Origin: Labilithrix sp.
Lineage (GTDB): Bacteria; Myxococcota; Polyangia; Polyangiales; Polyangiaceae
DNA length: 64,000 nt
NCBI GenBank assembly: GCA_028287035.1
Contig: JAQBQL010000181.1
Span: forward strand, 1 to 64,000
Direction: 5' to 3'
Each line of letters opens with the position of its first letter. The first letter of the stretch is position 1. The notes under the pieces were generated by a model, which saw only the letters and a list, made by a program, of their open reading frames with translations, was not told the origin of the DNA and did no database searches. The translations under genes were made by a program, and so were the position numbers. Below, one piece after another: positions 1-8,414 of the stretch.

Positions 1-178
1 GGGCGCGGGCGGCAGCGGCGGCATCTCGGCGGCCATCGCGTACAAGGGAAGCCCGCCCGGGGTCGACGGCGCGACCAAGCTGACGTTCGGCGCGAAGGGC
101 GCAAAGGGCACCGGCGGCGTACCGGGCGTGAACGACGGGGCCGACGGCATCGCCACCGCGATCATGCTCCTTCCCTGA
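1..178 (+). CDS. Glycine-rich lipoprotein, C-terminal end only
   Basis: The reading frame is open from base 2 to a TGA at 176-178, so only the last 58 residues are inside the window. They are Gly/Ala-rich and end in a segment (GVPGVNDGADGIATAIMLLP) that matches the C-termini of the two glycine-rich lipoproteins at 16205-17632 and 17886-19328 (GGAPGMNDGIDGIKADTMPV and GGAPGTNDGVDGVKAETMAI). I therefore read it as a third paralogue of that family, on the opposite strand. The complete proteins have an N-terminal lipobox and a DUF1565-like domain; those parts lie left of the window. The function of the family is unknown. Confidence 0.75.
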   Translation, partial: GAGGSGGISAAIAYKGSPPGVDGATKLTFGAKGAKGTGGVPGVNDGADGIATAIMLLP

Positions 179-228
179 GACGCCGCGCGCGCGTGGTGCG
201 CCGCGTCCGCTTTGCGTAAGCTTGGCGC

Positions 229-1260
229 GTGCGCAACCTCACCCGACGGCGGTTCTCGACCGGGCTCCTCGCGGTCCTCGCCGCCGGCTGCGGCGGCAGG
301 CTCGAGGACGAGCGCACCGAGACGACGACCCCGGCCGGGCGTCCCCCGACCCCGGGCGGCGATCCGCCCCCGGTCTTCGGCTCGGAGCCGACGCCGGAGC
401 CGTCCGTCGCCTTCGGGCCGGTCAGCCGCTCGACGCCGCCGCCCGCCGTGGTGTGGTCGTGGACGACGAGCGAGCAGGCCGCCGAGGTCCGCTCGGGGCG
501 CGTGCTCTTCACGCGGGCGACCTCGCCCACGCTCGGGCGCGGCTTCCTCTTCGACGTGCTCCAGCGCCGCGCCGACGCCGGCGACTCCACCGCGGCGCGC
601 CTGGTCGGCCCCGAGCTGCTCGAGGGCCGCTTCGGCTGGCACAACCCGTGGAGCACGGTGCGCGGCGCCGCGGCCGACGAGTCGTATGGCCTCGAGCTCC
701 TCGCCATCACGATGAAGCCCGACACGCTGTACGCGCGGGTCCTCGCCTCGACGGCGGAGATCAGCTTCGTCGACAGCGCCGGCGCCCAGGTGCCCGTCGC
801 CGATGCGCTCGCTGCGTACGGCCGCGTGGGCGGCATCCTGTTCGAGAACGACGTCCCGGTCGCCGGCAAGTGCGGTACCGGAAGCGCCAGCACCGGCCAG
901 GGCGGCGGCGGCAACGCCTACCGCGAGATCTATCTGGGTAACGAGGCGCAGATCGCGTCGTTCTCGCATCGCACGCCGGCCATCCTCGACCGCCTCGAGG
1001 CCTCGATCGCCGAGCTCCAGATCCTGCGCGCGTGGCTGGCGGGCTCGGGCGCCCTGCCCGCCCGGACGTACCACGACTGGGAATGTCGCATGCTGGGGCT
1101 CTGGCAATTCGGTCTGTCGGAGGCGGTCGTCGACCGGTATCTCGCCTCCCTCGCGTTTTCGTCTCCCCAGTATCTGCCGTCGCCCGAGAACGTCGATCTG
1201 TTGATCGCGGAGCTCGTGAAGGCGCGGTTCGTCCCGGACCCGTTCGCCGTCACGGCGTGA
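229..1260 (+). CDS. Putative Tat-type lipoprotein of unknown function
   Basis: The 343-residue product starts at a GTG (229). A TAAGCT hexamer at 217-222 ends 6 nt before it, which fits a leaderless transcript. The N-terminus has a twin-arginine-like stretch (TRRRFSTG), a hydrophobic run and a lipobox-like LAAGC near residue 20, so export and lipid anchoring are likely. A Pro/Thr/Glu-rich linker follows (about residues 28-60). The rest, with several Trp and a Gly-rich loop near residue 225, matches no family I know. The gene lies 4 nt upstream of the HIT gene and is probably cotranscribed with it. Coding is clear from the GC3 pattern and the signal peptide; the role is unassigned. Confidence 0.75.
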   Translation: MRNLTRRRFSTGLLAVLAAGCGGRLEDERTETTTPAGRPPTPGGDPPPVFGSEPTPEPSVAFGPVSRSTPPPAVVWSWTTSEQAAEVRSGRVLFTRATSPTLGRGFLFDVLQRRADAGDSTAARLVGPELLEGRFGWHNPWSTVRGAAADESYGLELLAITMKPDTLYARVLASTAEISFVDSAGAQVPVADALAAYGRVGGILFENDVPVAGKCGTGSASTGQGGGGNAYREIYLGNEAQIASFSHRTPAILDRLEASIAELQILRAWLAGSGALPARTYHDWECRMLGLWQFGLSEAVVDRYLASLAFSSPQYLPSPENVDLLIAELVKARFVPDPFAVTA

Positions 1261-1264
1261 GGGC

Positions 1265-1801
1265 ATGAGGCGCGTCACGAAGGAGGAAGCGGAGGCCGAC
1301 ATGGCTGCCCGCGGCTTCGCGCGGCGCGGCACGAACCGCTGCGCGATGTGCATGCTGGTCGAGGGCGCGCGCTCGTCGCCGCTGCGCGTCCACGAGGATG
1401 CGAGCACGGTGATGGTGCTCGATCGCTACGCGGCGACGCGCGGCAACCTGCTGGTCATCCTCCGCGAGCACGTGGAGCGGGCAACGGAGCTGCCGCTCCC
1501 CACGTACCTCGCGGTGCAGCGCCGGGTGTTCGAGGCGCAGCTGACGCTGGAGCACGTCCTCGGCCCGCGCCGCGTGTACACGGCGATCCTGGGCTCGCCG
1601 GCGGCGCTGCCGGGCGCCCCCGACCCGCCGGCCATGAGCTTCCCGCACCTCCATGCGCACGCCATCCCCGTGTACGACGACGGCCCCTCGGCGCGCCCCG
1701 CCGCGGTGTTCTCGTGGTCGGCAGGCGTATGGCTGTACGACGAAGGCGAGGCGGAGGAGGTCGCCGCGGCGCTGCGCGCGGGATGGATTGACGCGGGGTG
1801 A
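1265..1801 (+). CDS. HIT family hydrolase/nucleotide-binding protein
   Basis: The 178-residue product carries the histidine triad HLHAHAIP near residues 127-134, the signature of HIT proteins, which hydrolyse or transfer nucleoside monophosphates from dinucleotides and nucleotidyl conjugates. A CAMC motif near residue 27 may bind zinc, as in some HIT proteins. The segment before the triad (LGSPAALPGAPDPPAMSF) replaces the usual NxGxxxGQ stretch, so the substrate cannot be guessed. The start is 4 nt after the upstream lipoprotein stop, and a GGAGG sequence lies inside the 5' coding region, so a slightly later start is possible. A cytoplasmic enzyme is expected. Confidence 0.85.
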   Translation: MRRVTKEEAEADMAARGFARRGTNRCAMCMLVEGARSSPLRVHEDASTVMVLDRYAATRGNLLVILREHVERATELPLPTYLAVQRRVFEAQLTLEHVLGPRRVYTAILGSPAALPGAPDPPAMSFPHLHAHAIPVYDDGPSARPAAVFSWSAGVWLYDEGEAEEVAAALRAGWIDAG

Positions 1802-1843
1802 CCTGAAACGCGGCCGGGCGGCCGAGCATCACACCGTGACCTC

Positions 1844-2719
1844 ATGAGCGATCAGCCCACCTACACGCCGCCGAAAGTCTGGACCTGGGAAAAGGGAAAT
1901 GGGGGCGCCTTCGCCAACATCAACCGCCCCGTCGCCGGTCCCACGCACGACAAGGAGCTGCCGGTCGGCAAGCATCCCTTCCAGCTCTACTCGCTGGCCA
2001 CGCCGAACGGCGTGAAGGTCACCGTCATGTTCGAGGAGCTGCTCGCCGCCGGCCACACGGGCGCCGAGTACGACGCATGGCTCATCAACATCGGCAAGGG
2101 CGACCAGTTCGGCAGCGGCTTCGTCGCCGTGAATCCGAATTCCAAGATCCCGGCGCTGCTGGACCGGAGCGGCGACAAGCCCGTTCGCGTGTTCGAGTCG
2201 GGCTCGATCCTCCTCCATCTCGCGGAGAAGTTCGGCGCGTTCCTCCCCGAGGATCCCGCGGCCCGCACCGAGGCGCTCTCGTGGCTCTTCTGGCAGATGG
2301 GCAGCGCGCCGTACCTGGGCGGCGGATTCGGGCACTTCTATACGTATGCGCCGGTGAAGATCGAATATGCGATCAACCGGTTTGCGATGGAGGTGAAGCG
2401 CGAGCTCGACGTGCTCGACCGCCGCCTCGGCGAGGCGAAGTACCTCGCGGGCGACGAGTACACGATCGCGGACATCGCGACGTGGCCCTGGTACGGCGCG
2501 CTCGTGAAGGGCCTCGCGTACGGCGCGGCGGAGTTCCTCTCGGCGCACGAGTACAAGAACGTGAACCGCTGGGCCGACGAGATCGCGGCGCGTCCTGCCG
2601 TCAAGCGTGGGCGCATCGTGAACCGCGTGACCGGCGAGCTGCACGAGCAGCTCCACGAGCGTCACGACGCGAGCGACTTCGAGACGAAGACGCAGGACAA
2701 GCTGCAGAAGGACGCCTGA
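1844..2719 (+). CDS. yghU: YghU-type glutathione S-transferase (disulfide-bond oxidoreductase)
   Basis: The 291-residue product is very close to E. coli YghU over its full length. It shares the N-terminal PPKVWTWEKGNGGAFANINR-type segment, PVGKHPFQLYSL, NPNSKIPALLD, the GSH-site motif FESGSILLHLAEKFG, and the ending LHERHDASDFETKT. YghU proteins have a thioredoxin-like N-terminal and a helical C-terminal domain and reduce disulfides using two glutathione molecules. The gene starts 42 nt after the HIT gene, with no strong ribosome site visible. It converges on the NmrA-like gene. Function is inferred from strong family resemblance; the enzyme is cytoplasmic. Confidence 0.95.
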   Translation: MSDQPTYTPPKVWTWEKGNGGAFANINRPVAGPTHDKELPVGKHPFQLYSLATPNGVKVTVMFEELLAAGHTGAEYDAWLINIGKGDQFGSGFVAVNPNSKIPALLDRSGDKPVRVFESGSILLHLAEKFGAFLPEDPAARTEALSWLFWQMGSAPYLGGGFGHFYTYAPVKIEYAINRFAMEVKRELDVLDRRLGEAKYLAGDEYTIADIATWPWYGALVKGLAYGAAEFLSAHEYKNVNRWADEIAARPAVKRGRIVNRVTGELHEQLHERHDASDFETKTQDKLQKDA

Positions 2720-2758
2720 CGGCGGCGGGCGCGGCCACGCCGGCGGGCGCGACGGCCC

Positions 2759-3661
2759 TCAGCGACGCCAGCCGCTCGACAGGTGCGAGGCGAGCGCGCG
2801 GCGGCTGAGATCGTTGGCGCGCAGCTCGTCGAGCGCGCCCGAGTCGATGGTGTCCTGGAGGCGCTCGACGCGCGGCAGCCACCGCCGCGCGTCGTGCACG
2901 GTCGCATAATCGCCCGCCGCGATGGCGCGCTGGGTGCCGGCGGCGAGCTCGGCGCGGAGCTCGGGCTCGTCGGGCGCGTCCTTGCGCACGCGGGCCTGCG
3001 CCTCTTCGGGCGTCTCGACCGCGAACCCGAACGGCCGCCCGAGCCCCATGGCGAGGCGCACCGAGGTCTCCTCGAGCGTGATCGCCTCGGGCCCCGTGTA
3101 CTCGACGATGCCGCCGGGCGGCGCGACGAGGATCTCGGCGACGACCTTCGCCGAGTCGGCCCGCGAGATCCACGCGACGCGGTCGGAGGCGGAGGCCCCG
3201 CGGAGCGTCGTCCCCTGGCGCATCTCGAGGCCGAGCAGCTGCTCGGTGTACTTGCCATTACGGAGCACGGTGTGGGGCACGCCGCAGGCGCGGAGGCTCT
3301 CCTCGCTCGTCCAGTGATCGCGCGCAAAGGGGTATTCGCTCTTCGCCGACGCGCCCTGGAGCGAGAGGTAGACGACGTGCCCGGCGCCCGCCGCTTTCGC
3401 CGCCGCGAAGGCGGAGGCGTGGAGCTTGGCCCGCGCCCCGGGCGCCGCGGAGGCGGAGACGATGAAGGCCGTCCCGACCCCGCGGAGCGCGCGGGTCATC
3501 GCCGCCTCGTCGCCGTAGTCGCCGACCGCGACCTCGGCCTCGAGCCCCTCGGGCGCCCGCGCGGCGTCGCGCACGAGGAGCCTGACCTTGGCCCCGCGCG
3601 CCACGAGAATGGCAGCAACGGTCTTCCCGAGGTGTCCGCTTGCGCCGGTGACGAGGATCAT
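2759..3661 (-). CDS. NmrA/QorB-like NAD(P)-binding oxidoreductase
   Basis: The 300-residue product begins with a Rossmann nucleotide-binding motif (MILVTGASGHLGKTVAAILV) followed by VRLLVRD, typical of atypical short-chain dehydrogenases of the NmrA/NAD(P)H:quinone oxidoreductase 2 type. A YLSLQGAS segment and an EYTGPEAIT segment near residue 190 are also usual in this group. Such proteins either reduce quinones with NADPH or sense the NADP redox state; which applies here cannot be told. The start has a weak GAAGG just upstream. It lies downstream of the MerR operon on the same strand, separated by 296 nt in which I see no gene, so it may have its own promoter. Confidence 0.85.
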   Translation of the reverse strand: MILVTGASGHLGKTVAAILVARGAKVRLLVRDAARAPEGLEAEVAVGDYGDEAAMTRALRGVGTAFIVSASAAPGARAKLHASAFAAAKAAGAGHVVYLSLQGASAKSEYPFARDHWTSEESLRACGVPHTVLRNGKYTEQLLGLEMRQGTTLRGASASDRVAWISRADSAKVVAEILVAPPGGIVEYTGPEAITLEETSVRLAMGLGRPFGFAVETPEEAQARVRKDAPDEPELRAELAAGTQRAIAAGDYATVHDARRWLPRVERLQDTIDSGALDELRANDLSRRALASHLSSGWRR

Positions 3662-3957
3662 GAGCCTTCAAGCGCATAGCACGGGATTCATGACGCGAGC
3701 GGCCGGCGCACCCGGGCATGTGCCGCGCGCGGACGGCTGCCCCAGAAGGCGCTCCGCGCGAGCACGTCTCGCGACGTGACGACGCAGCGGGCGCGTGCGG
3801 GTGGCCGGATCGACGCCTCTCGTGCGGCATCGCGCCGTCCGCCGGTGTCCTGGACGTTCACCTCGGCGAGCGGGTGGGAGCCGACGCCGACTTCCGAATC
3901 GGAAGTGACGCGACGCCGGGCTCCCCGGCGATCGTGCAGCTCACACGCGCCGCGCTG

Positions 3958-4482
3958 CTACCCCCGCGACCACCGCCGGATGCGCGCGATGTCCGCCGCC
4001 GCCAGACCCAGCGCCGCCAGGAACTCCCCATGCGCGGCCGGCGCCGTACGCTCGAACGCCACATGCCACCGGTGCATCGCGTCGTCGTCGAAGCCCGCCG
4101 CGCGCAGCATCGTCACCCATCGTGCCTTGTCGAGACCACGCTTCGTACGGAGCAGCCCCGACGTCGCCAGCAGCCGCGCCACCACCTGCTGCTGCTCACG
4201 CAGCACCTCGATCTCGGCGTGCAGTCGCGCGAGCTGCCGCTCCAGCACGTCCGCCGCCCGTCCGCCCTCCCGGTCGACCAGTACGCGGATCTCCTCGAGC
4301 GCCAGGCCCCCGGCGCGATATCGGCGTATCGCCTCGAGCCGCTCCACCTCGCGCTCCCCGTAAACTCGATATCCAGCCGCCGAGCGCCCCGACGGCGAGA
4401 GCAGCCCGATGCGGTCGTAATAGAGCAGCGTCGTCCGCGACACCCCGAACCGCCGCGCCAGACGCCCGACCGAGTGGCTCAT
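3958..4482 (-). CDS. MerR family transcriptional regulator
   Basis: The 174-residue product starts at the ATG at 4482, chosen because MSHSVGRLARRFGVSRTTLL is the canonical MerR helix-turn-helix start and because it overlaps the stop of the upstream gene by 4 nt (ATGA). The DNA-binding domain continues with YYDRIGLLSPSGRSAAGYRVY and EVERLEAIRRYRAGGLALEE, followed by a coiled-coil dimerisation helix (about residues 70-105). The C-terminal effector region has no cysteine cluster, so a metal sensor is unlikely. It is probably cotranscribed with the unknown 131-residue protein, which may act with it or be its target. Confidence 0.92.
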   Translation of the reverse strand: MSHSVGRLARRFGVSRTTLLYYDRIGLLSPSGRSAAGYRVYGEREVERLEAIRRYRAGGLALEEIRVLVDREGGRAADVLERQLARLHAEIEVLREQQQVVARLLATSGLLRTKRGLDKARWVTMLRAAGFDDDAMHRWHVAFERTAPAAHGEFLAALGLAAADIARIRRWSRG

Positions 4483-4874
4483 CGGCGCCGCGGCAGCACG
4501 AAGCGCCGCCGCGCCTCGGCCGCGTCCAGCTGCGCGCGGTCGTACAGCTCGTGGAGGGCGCCCGCGCGATGGTCGAGAAGGGCAGGATTCATGTCCATCA
4601 GCTCGTCGAACGTGGCCCCGGGCGCCCGCTCCATCGCGTCCGACACCAGGAGAACGTACGCCCACGTCATCGTCGCATGGAACTTCTCCGGCGCGCCGAG
4701 CGCCGCGACCAGCGCGCGCAGGTGACGCACGTAGCGCGCGAGCGCCTCCTCCTGCGAGAGCACCTGCAGGTACCCGAACGCCACGCGCAGGTGCTCGCGA
4801 TGCCCGAAGCGCGCCGCGTCGATGGTCCCTCGCTCGAATTCCACAACGACCGCCGCCGCCTCCCGATCGATCAT
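4479..4874 (-). CDS. Conserved hypothetical protein coupled to the MerR regulator
   Basis: The 131-residue product starts at the ATG at 4874, before the conserved-looking segment RFGHREHLRVAFGYL. That pattern, followed by a mostly helical body containing KFHATMTWAYVLLV, recalls a small uncharacterised helical family with an H-x-x-H-L-x-x-A start, but I cannot name it with certainty. The frame stays open further upstream, but that part is antisense to the Uma2 gene. Its stop overlaps the start of the MerR gene by 4 nt, so translation is coupled. Catalytic function is unknown; it is cytoplasmic, with no signal or membrane segment. Confidence 0.7.
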   Translation of the reverse strand: MIDREAAAVVVEFERGTIDAARFGHREHLRVAFGYLQVLSQEEALARYVRHLRALVAALGAPEKFHATMTWAYVLLVSDAMERAPGATFDELMDMNPALLDHRAGALHELYDRAQLDAAEARRRFVLPRRR

Positions 4875-4967
4875 GACGAGAATCCTGGACCGTGAAGCCG
4901 TAGACAGGTCAACCCGCGCGCGCCCCCAGCCCTTCCGGCTGCGTCGCTCCGCGCCTACACTGAAGCG

Positions 4968-5534
4968 ATGACGACGGCGCGCCGGCTCCACTACACGTAC
5001 GCGGAGTACCTCGACGCCCTCGCCATGAGCGAGCTGAAGCTCGAGTTCCACGACGGGGACATCTTCGCGATGGCCGGCGGAACCCCCGAGCGCGGGATGC
5101 TGGCCGCAAGCGTGATCGCGCTTCTTGGCCAGCAGCTCGCGGCGCCCTGCCGGATCATGACGAGCGACGTGAAGGTGCGCGTCCTCGCGACCGGCCTGTC
5201 CACGTTTCCAGACCTCTCCGTGGTGTGTGGCGAGCTCGAACGCGCCGCCGACGACCCGAACAGCATCACGAACCCCGTCGTTCTCGTCGAGGTCCTGAGC
5301 CGCTCCACGGAGGATTACGACCGGGGCGAGAAGTTGATCCACTACAAGCAGATCCCCTCGCTGCGCTACGTGCTCCTCGTCGCCCACGACACGCACCTGG
5401 TCACGCTGGTTGCCCGCGACGAGGAAGGCGCGTGGGTCGCACGCGAGCACCGTGACGGCGACACCCTCCGCCTCGAACGCCCCGCCGTGCAGCTCGCGGT
5501 GACGGACATCTACCGCCCCCTCGCCGCGCTCTAG
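4968..5534 (+). CDS. Uma2 family putative endonuclease (DUF820)
   Basis: The 188-residue product matches the Uma2/DUF820 family of PD-(D/E)XK-fold proteins. It has the YTYAEYLDAL start, the ELIDGxI-like KLEFHDGDIFAM, the acidic motif FPDLSVVCG near residue 80 and LVEVLSRSTEDYDRGEK near residues 107-123, whose Glu belongs to the nuclease core, followed by YKQIPSLRYVLLV. Members are plentiful in cyanobacteria and myxobacteria; their biological role is unclear, and nuclease activity is predicted rather than shown for most. A TACACT hexamer at 4956-4961 ends 6 nt before the ATG, consistent with a leaderless mRNA. It diverges from the MerR operon. Confidence 0.9.
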   Translation: MTTARRLHYTYAEYLDALAMSELKLEFHDGDIFAMAGGTPERGMLAASVIALLGQQLAAPCRIMTSDVKVRVLATGLSTFPDLSVVCGELERAADDPNSITNPVVLVEVLSRSTEDYDRGEKLIHYKQIPSLRYVLLVAHDTHLVTLVARDEEGAWVAREHRDGDTLRLERPAVQLAVTDIYRPLAAL

Positions 5535-5568
5535 GCTCCTCGCATCGTCTCCCTGCTAGTCTGGGTCG

Positions 5569-6468
5569 ATGGCCCTGTCTCCCAGGGGACGAGCGCGTCT
5601 GCTCGGCCTCGTCTTCGCGGCGGCTTGCCCGCTTCTCGTGCAGTGCAATCTCCTCGTGGACACGGACGGCCTCGCCGGAGCCCCGGCGGACGATGATGCG
5701 GGCGTGCTCGACACCGCGGCCCCCGACACGGCGCTCGTCGAAGCCGCGTCCGACGCCCCGCGCGACGTGGTGACCGAGGAGGCGAGCGGCCCCTCGCCGG
5801 CGGAGCAGTACGCGCTCGCCGTCCTCGGCGACATGCCGCTCCTCTACTTCAAGCTCGACGAGAAGAACGGCTCGACCGCGAAGAACGAGGCGTCCTCCGC
5901 CGACGGCGCCTACTTCGGTGACGTGACGCTCCGTGGTGACGGCGCGTTCCCGGGAAGCCGCGCCGCGCTCTTCTCGGGCAACGCCGCGGGCATCCAGACC
6001 GCCACCGCGCCCGCGTGGCCCGACCGCCATGCGTTCACGTTCGAGACCTGGTGGAAGCCGCTCGGCTTCGACGACACCTTCCGGTTTCTCTTCCACCTGA
6101 ACGGCGGCACCTCGGCGGGGCGCGAGGACATCGGCGTCAACGTGCAGAGCGGGTCCGGCCTGACCTTCGAGCGCTTCATGGCGAGCGCGCCGTCGGCGAT
6201 CCACGTGCCGCTCCCTCCCGTCGCGCAGTGGCGTCACCTCGCCGCGACGTACGACGGCTCCGTGCTGCGGCTCTACGTGGACGGCCTCCTCGTCGGCAGC
6301 GCGCCGGACGAGCGGACCACCGTCCCGCACGACGGCCCCTTCATCATCGGCGGCAGCGACCCCATGGCGGGCGCGGCCTACGCGTGGCTGGACGAGGTCG
6401 CCATCTACGACCGCGCCCTCGCCGCCGACCGGATCGCCGCCCACTTCGCCATCGCGCCGCCGCGCTGA
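5569..6468 (+). CDS. LamG-domain lipoprotein
   Basis: The 299-residue product has a signal peptide ending in a lipobox-like LVQC near residue 26, an acidic Asp/Ala-rich linker, and a concanavalin-like LamG domain from about residue 90 to the end. Diagnostic LamG features are YFKLDE, the FTFETWWKP strand, WRHLAATYDGSVLRLYVDG and the C-terminal LDEVAIYDRALAADRI. Such proteins are surface-exposed and bind carbohydrate or protein ligands; no catalytic residues are seen. A TAGTCT hexamer at 5557-5562 ends 6 nt before the ATG, which points to leaderless transcription. Proteins of this layout are abundant in Polyangia. Confidence 0.88.
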   Translation: MALSPRGRARLLGLVFAAACPLLVQCNLLVDTDGLAGAPADDDAGVLDTAAPDTALVEAASDAPRDVVTEEASGPSPAEQYALAVLGDMPLLYFKLDEKNGSTAKNEASSADGAYFGDVTLRGDGAFPGSRAALFSGNAAGIQTATAPAWPDRHAFTFETWWKPLGFDDTFRFLFHLNGGTSAGREDIGVNVQSGSGLTFERFMASAPSAIHVPLPPVAQWRHLAATYDGSVLRLYVDGLLVGSAPDERTTVPHDGPFIIGGSDPMAGAAYAWLDEVAIYDRALAADRIAAHFAIAPPR

Positions 6469-6580
6469 CCCCCATGTCGCGGATCGTGCGCTCGGTGGCA
6501 CGAGCCGGCACACGATGGAGCGCGCGGGCCGCTTTTCGCCGGCAAATGGGCCCGGCCCATCGCTTGCGTTAGCATGTGCC

Positions 6581-7006
6581 ATGATCCGACGACTCGCCCT
6601 CACCGTCTCCGTCCTTGCCTTCACGACCTTCGCCGCGGGCGTGGCCCGGGCCGACGTGCCCCCGCCCAACTCCGAGCCCTGCGCCTCGAAGACCGCCTCC
6701 GCCGCCTGCACGACCGATGACGGCGAGAGCGGCACCTGCGTCCCGACCGAGGCGAGCCACATCACGTACGACGCCGACGGCGGCCACGGCAGCGCGACGA
6801 GCACCGTGCTCGTCTGCACGCCGCCCGGCGCGAGCGACGGCGGGGCGGACGGCGGCGCCGACGGCGGCTCGGGCGGGAGCGGCGGCGGCAGCTCGAGCTC
6901 GGGAGGCTGCTCGATGGGCGGCGCCGATCTCGGGTCGGGCGCGGCGCTCCTCGCGATGCTCATCCCGTTCGTGATCGGTCGCCGCCGCAAGCGCGCGGCC
7001 GAGTGA
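6581..7006 (+). CDS. Small secreted protein with MYXO-CTERM-like anchor
   Basis: The 141-residue product starts at 6581, where an N-terminal signal peptide (MIRRLALTVSVLAFTTFAAG) begins. A short Cys-containing domain follows (four Cys between residues 30 and 80), then a Gly/Asp/Ser linker and a C-terminal tripartite tail: GGCSMGG, a hydrophobic stretch (ALLAMLIPFVIG) and RRRKR. That tail resembles the MYXO-CTERM sorting signal of myxobacteria, in which a Cys precedes a transmembrane segment and an Arg cluster. A TAGCAT hexamer at 6570-6575 ends 5 nt before the ATG. Surface display is likely; the function of the small domain is unknown. Confidence 0.8.
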   Translation: MIRRLALTVSVLAFTTFAAGVARADVPPPNSEPCASKTASAACTTDDGESGTCVPTEASHITYDADGGHGSATSTVLVCTPPGASDGGADGGADGGSGGSGGGSSSSGGCSMGGADLGSGAALLAMLIPFVIGRRRKRAAE

Positions 7007-7037
7007 GGTAGCAAGCGCCGCCCCGCCTCCGCCCCGC

Positions 7038-8045
7038 ATGGACGCCCTCTTCCGCCCCCTCGACGCCGCTCGCGTGCAACTGCTGCACGCGCTCGGACCG
7101 GTGTCGCGCGCGCTCGTGGTCAGCCGCGAGCAGCGCGTGGCGGTGGGGGCGCTCCTCGCGGTGGTGACGGCGCTCGTCCTCGCGACGGGCGCCCCGATGT
7201 GGACGCTGGCGCTCGGTCCGCTCGTGCTGGGCGTCCCGCATGTCGTCGCCGACGTGCGGTATCTCGTGGTGCGCGCGGGCCTCGGCGCGGAGCGCCGCCT
7301 GGTCGCCGTCGTCGCGCTGCCGCTGGCGGTGGCGGCGTGCGGCGGCGGCACGCGGGCGGGGTTCGTGGCGGTGGCGGCGGCGCTCCTCGCGAGCGCGCGT
7401 GGACGCTCCGAATGGCAACGATCGGCGGCGGGCCTCGCGCTGCTCGCGCCGCTCACGTTCCTGGCCTGGCACGCGCCGGCGCGGGCCGACGCGGCGTTCG
7501 CGCATCTCCACAACCTGGTCGCGGTCGGCCTGTGGTGGGGATGGCGCCGTCCCGGAGAGCGCGCGGGAATGCGATGGATCGCGCTCGGCGCGATGGCGCT
7601 GGCGACGCTCGCGATCCTGTCGGGCGCGCTGGATCCGCTGGTGAGCGCGGGCCTCGGCTGGCGTTCGCGCCCGGCGGGCTTCGGCGTGAGCGCGCTCGCA
7701 TCGGCGCTGGCGCCGGACGTGTCGACGCGCTGGGCGCTCCGCCTCGTCGTGCTCTATGCCTTCGGGCAATCGATTCATTACGCGATATGGCTGCGCCTGG
7801 TCCCCGACGAGGACCGCGAGCGCGCCACCCCGCGCACCTTCCGCGCCTCGTGGCAGGCGCTGACGCGTGACGTGGGCCCGTGGGTCCTCGCGGGCGCGGG
7901 ACTGGCGATTGCGTTCTTCGCGTGCTGGGCGCTGGTGAGCGTGTCCGGCGCGCGGGACGGCTATCTGCGCGCGGGCGCCTTCCACGGCCATCTCGAGCTC
8001 GTCGCGCTGGCGGTGTTCTTCGTCCGCGGCCGGATGCGCGCATGA
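7038..8045 (+). CDS. Polytopic membrane protein, possibly Brp/Blh-related
   Basis: The 335-residue product is highly hydrophobic, with about eight to ten membrane segments. Conserved-looking polar residues sit within them: GPLVLGVPHVVADVRYL near residue 65, AHLHNLVAVGLWW near 155, SIHYAIWLRLVP near 240 and FHGHLELVAL near the C-terminus. The buried His pattern and the GVPH..AD motif recall Brp/Blh beta-carotene dioxygenase-like proteins, but this is a loose resemblance and not a firm assignment. The gene starts 31 nt after the MYXO-CTERM-like gene and overlaps the next membrane gene by 4 nt (ATGA), so the two are coupled. Confidence 0.7.
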   Translation: MDALFRPLDAARVQLLHALGPVSRALVVSREQRVAVGALLAVVTALVLATGAPMWTLALGPLVLGVPHVVADVRYLVVRAGLGAERRLVAVVALPLAVAACGGGTRAGFVAVAAALLASARGRSEWQRSAAGLALLAPLTFLAWHAPARADAAFAHLHNLVAVGLWWGWRRPGERAGMRWIALGAMALATLAILSGALDPLVSAGLGWRSRPAGFGVSALASALAPDVSTRWALRLVVLYAFGQSIHYAIWLRLVPDEDRERATPRTFRASWQALTRDVGPWVLAGAGLAIAFFACWALVSVSGARDGYLRAGAFHGHLELVALAVFFVRGRMRA

Positions 8046-8386
8046 TCGTCCGCTGGCTGGCGGCATTCGCGGTCACGCAGCTGGTCGAGATGCCGACCTA
8101 CATGCGCGCCCAGCGAGGCGCGCGCACCTCGGTAGGCCGGCGCCTCGGGGTGTCGTTCCTGGCGAGCGCGATGACGCATCCCGTGGTGTGGTTCGTGGTC
8201 CCGGCCTTGTGGCGCGGGCATTCGTACCTGGCGATGGTGCTCTTCGCGGAGGCGTTCGCAGTGCTGGCCGAGGCGCTGTGGCTCTCGCGGTGCGGCGTGG
8301 CGCGGGCGCTCGCGTGGTCGGTGGCGGCGAATGCGGCGTCGGTCGCGGTGGGTCTCACGCTGCGGGCGTTGACGGGCTGGCCGTAG
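8042..8386 (+). CDS. Small four-helix membrane protein
   Basis: The 114-residue product starts at the ATG at 8042, which overlaps the stop of the upstream membrane gene (ATGA). It has about four hydrophobic segments and polar residues within them (TQLVEMPTYM, MTHPVVWFVVP, EALWLSRCG). The coupling suggests that it works with, or is inserted beside, the 335-residue membrane protein. I do not recognise the family. It converges on the OB-fold gene; a short GAGCAC/GTGCTC inverted repeat between the two stops is too weak to call a terminator. Confidence 0.65.
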   Translation: MIVRWLAAFAVTQLVEMPTYMRAQRGARTSVGRRLGVSFLASAMTHPVVWFVVPALWRGHSYLAMVLFAEAFAVLAEALWLSRCGVARALAWSVAANAASVAVGLTLRALTGWP

Positions 8387-8414
8387 TCGCGCAGCGGGAG
8401 CACCGGACGCGTGC

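Noticed and set aside
5401..7014. Long minus-strand frame opposite Uma2, LamG and MYXO-CTERM-like genes
   Set aside because: It covers three well-supported plus-strand genes and has shadow composition only.
8387..8414. GAGCAC/GTGCTC inverted repeat as a terminator
   Set aside because: The stem is only 6 bp without a T-tract on either strand.
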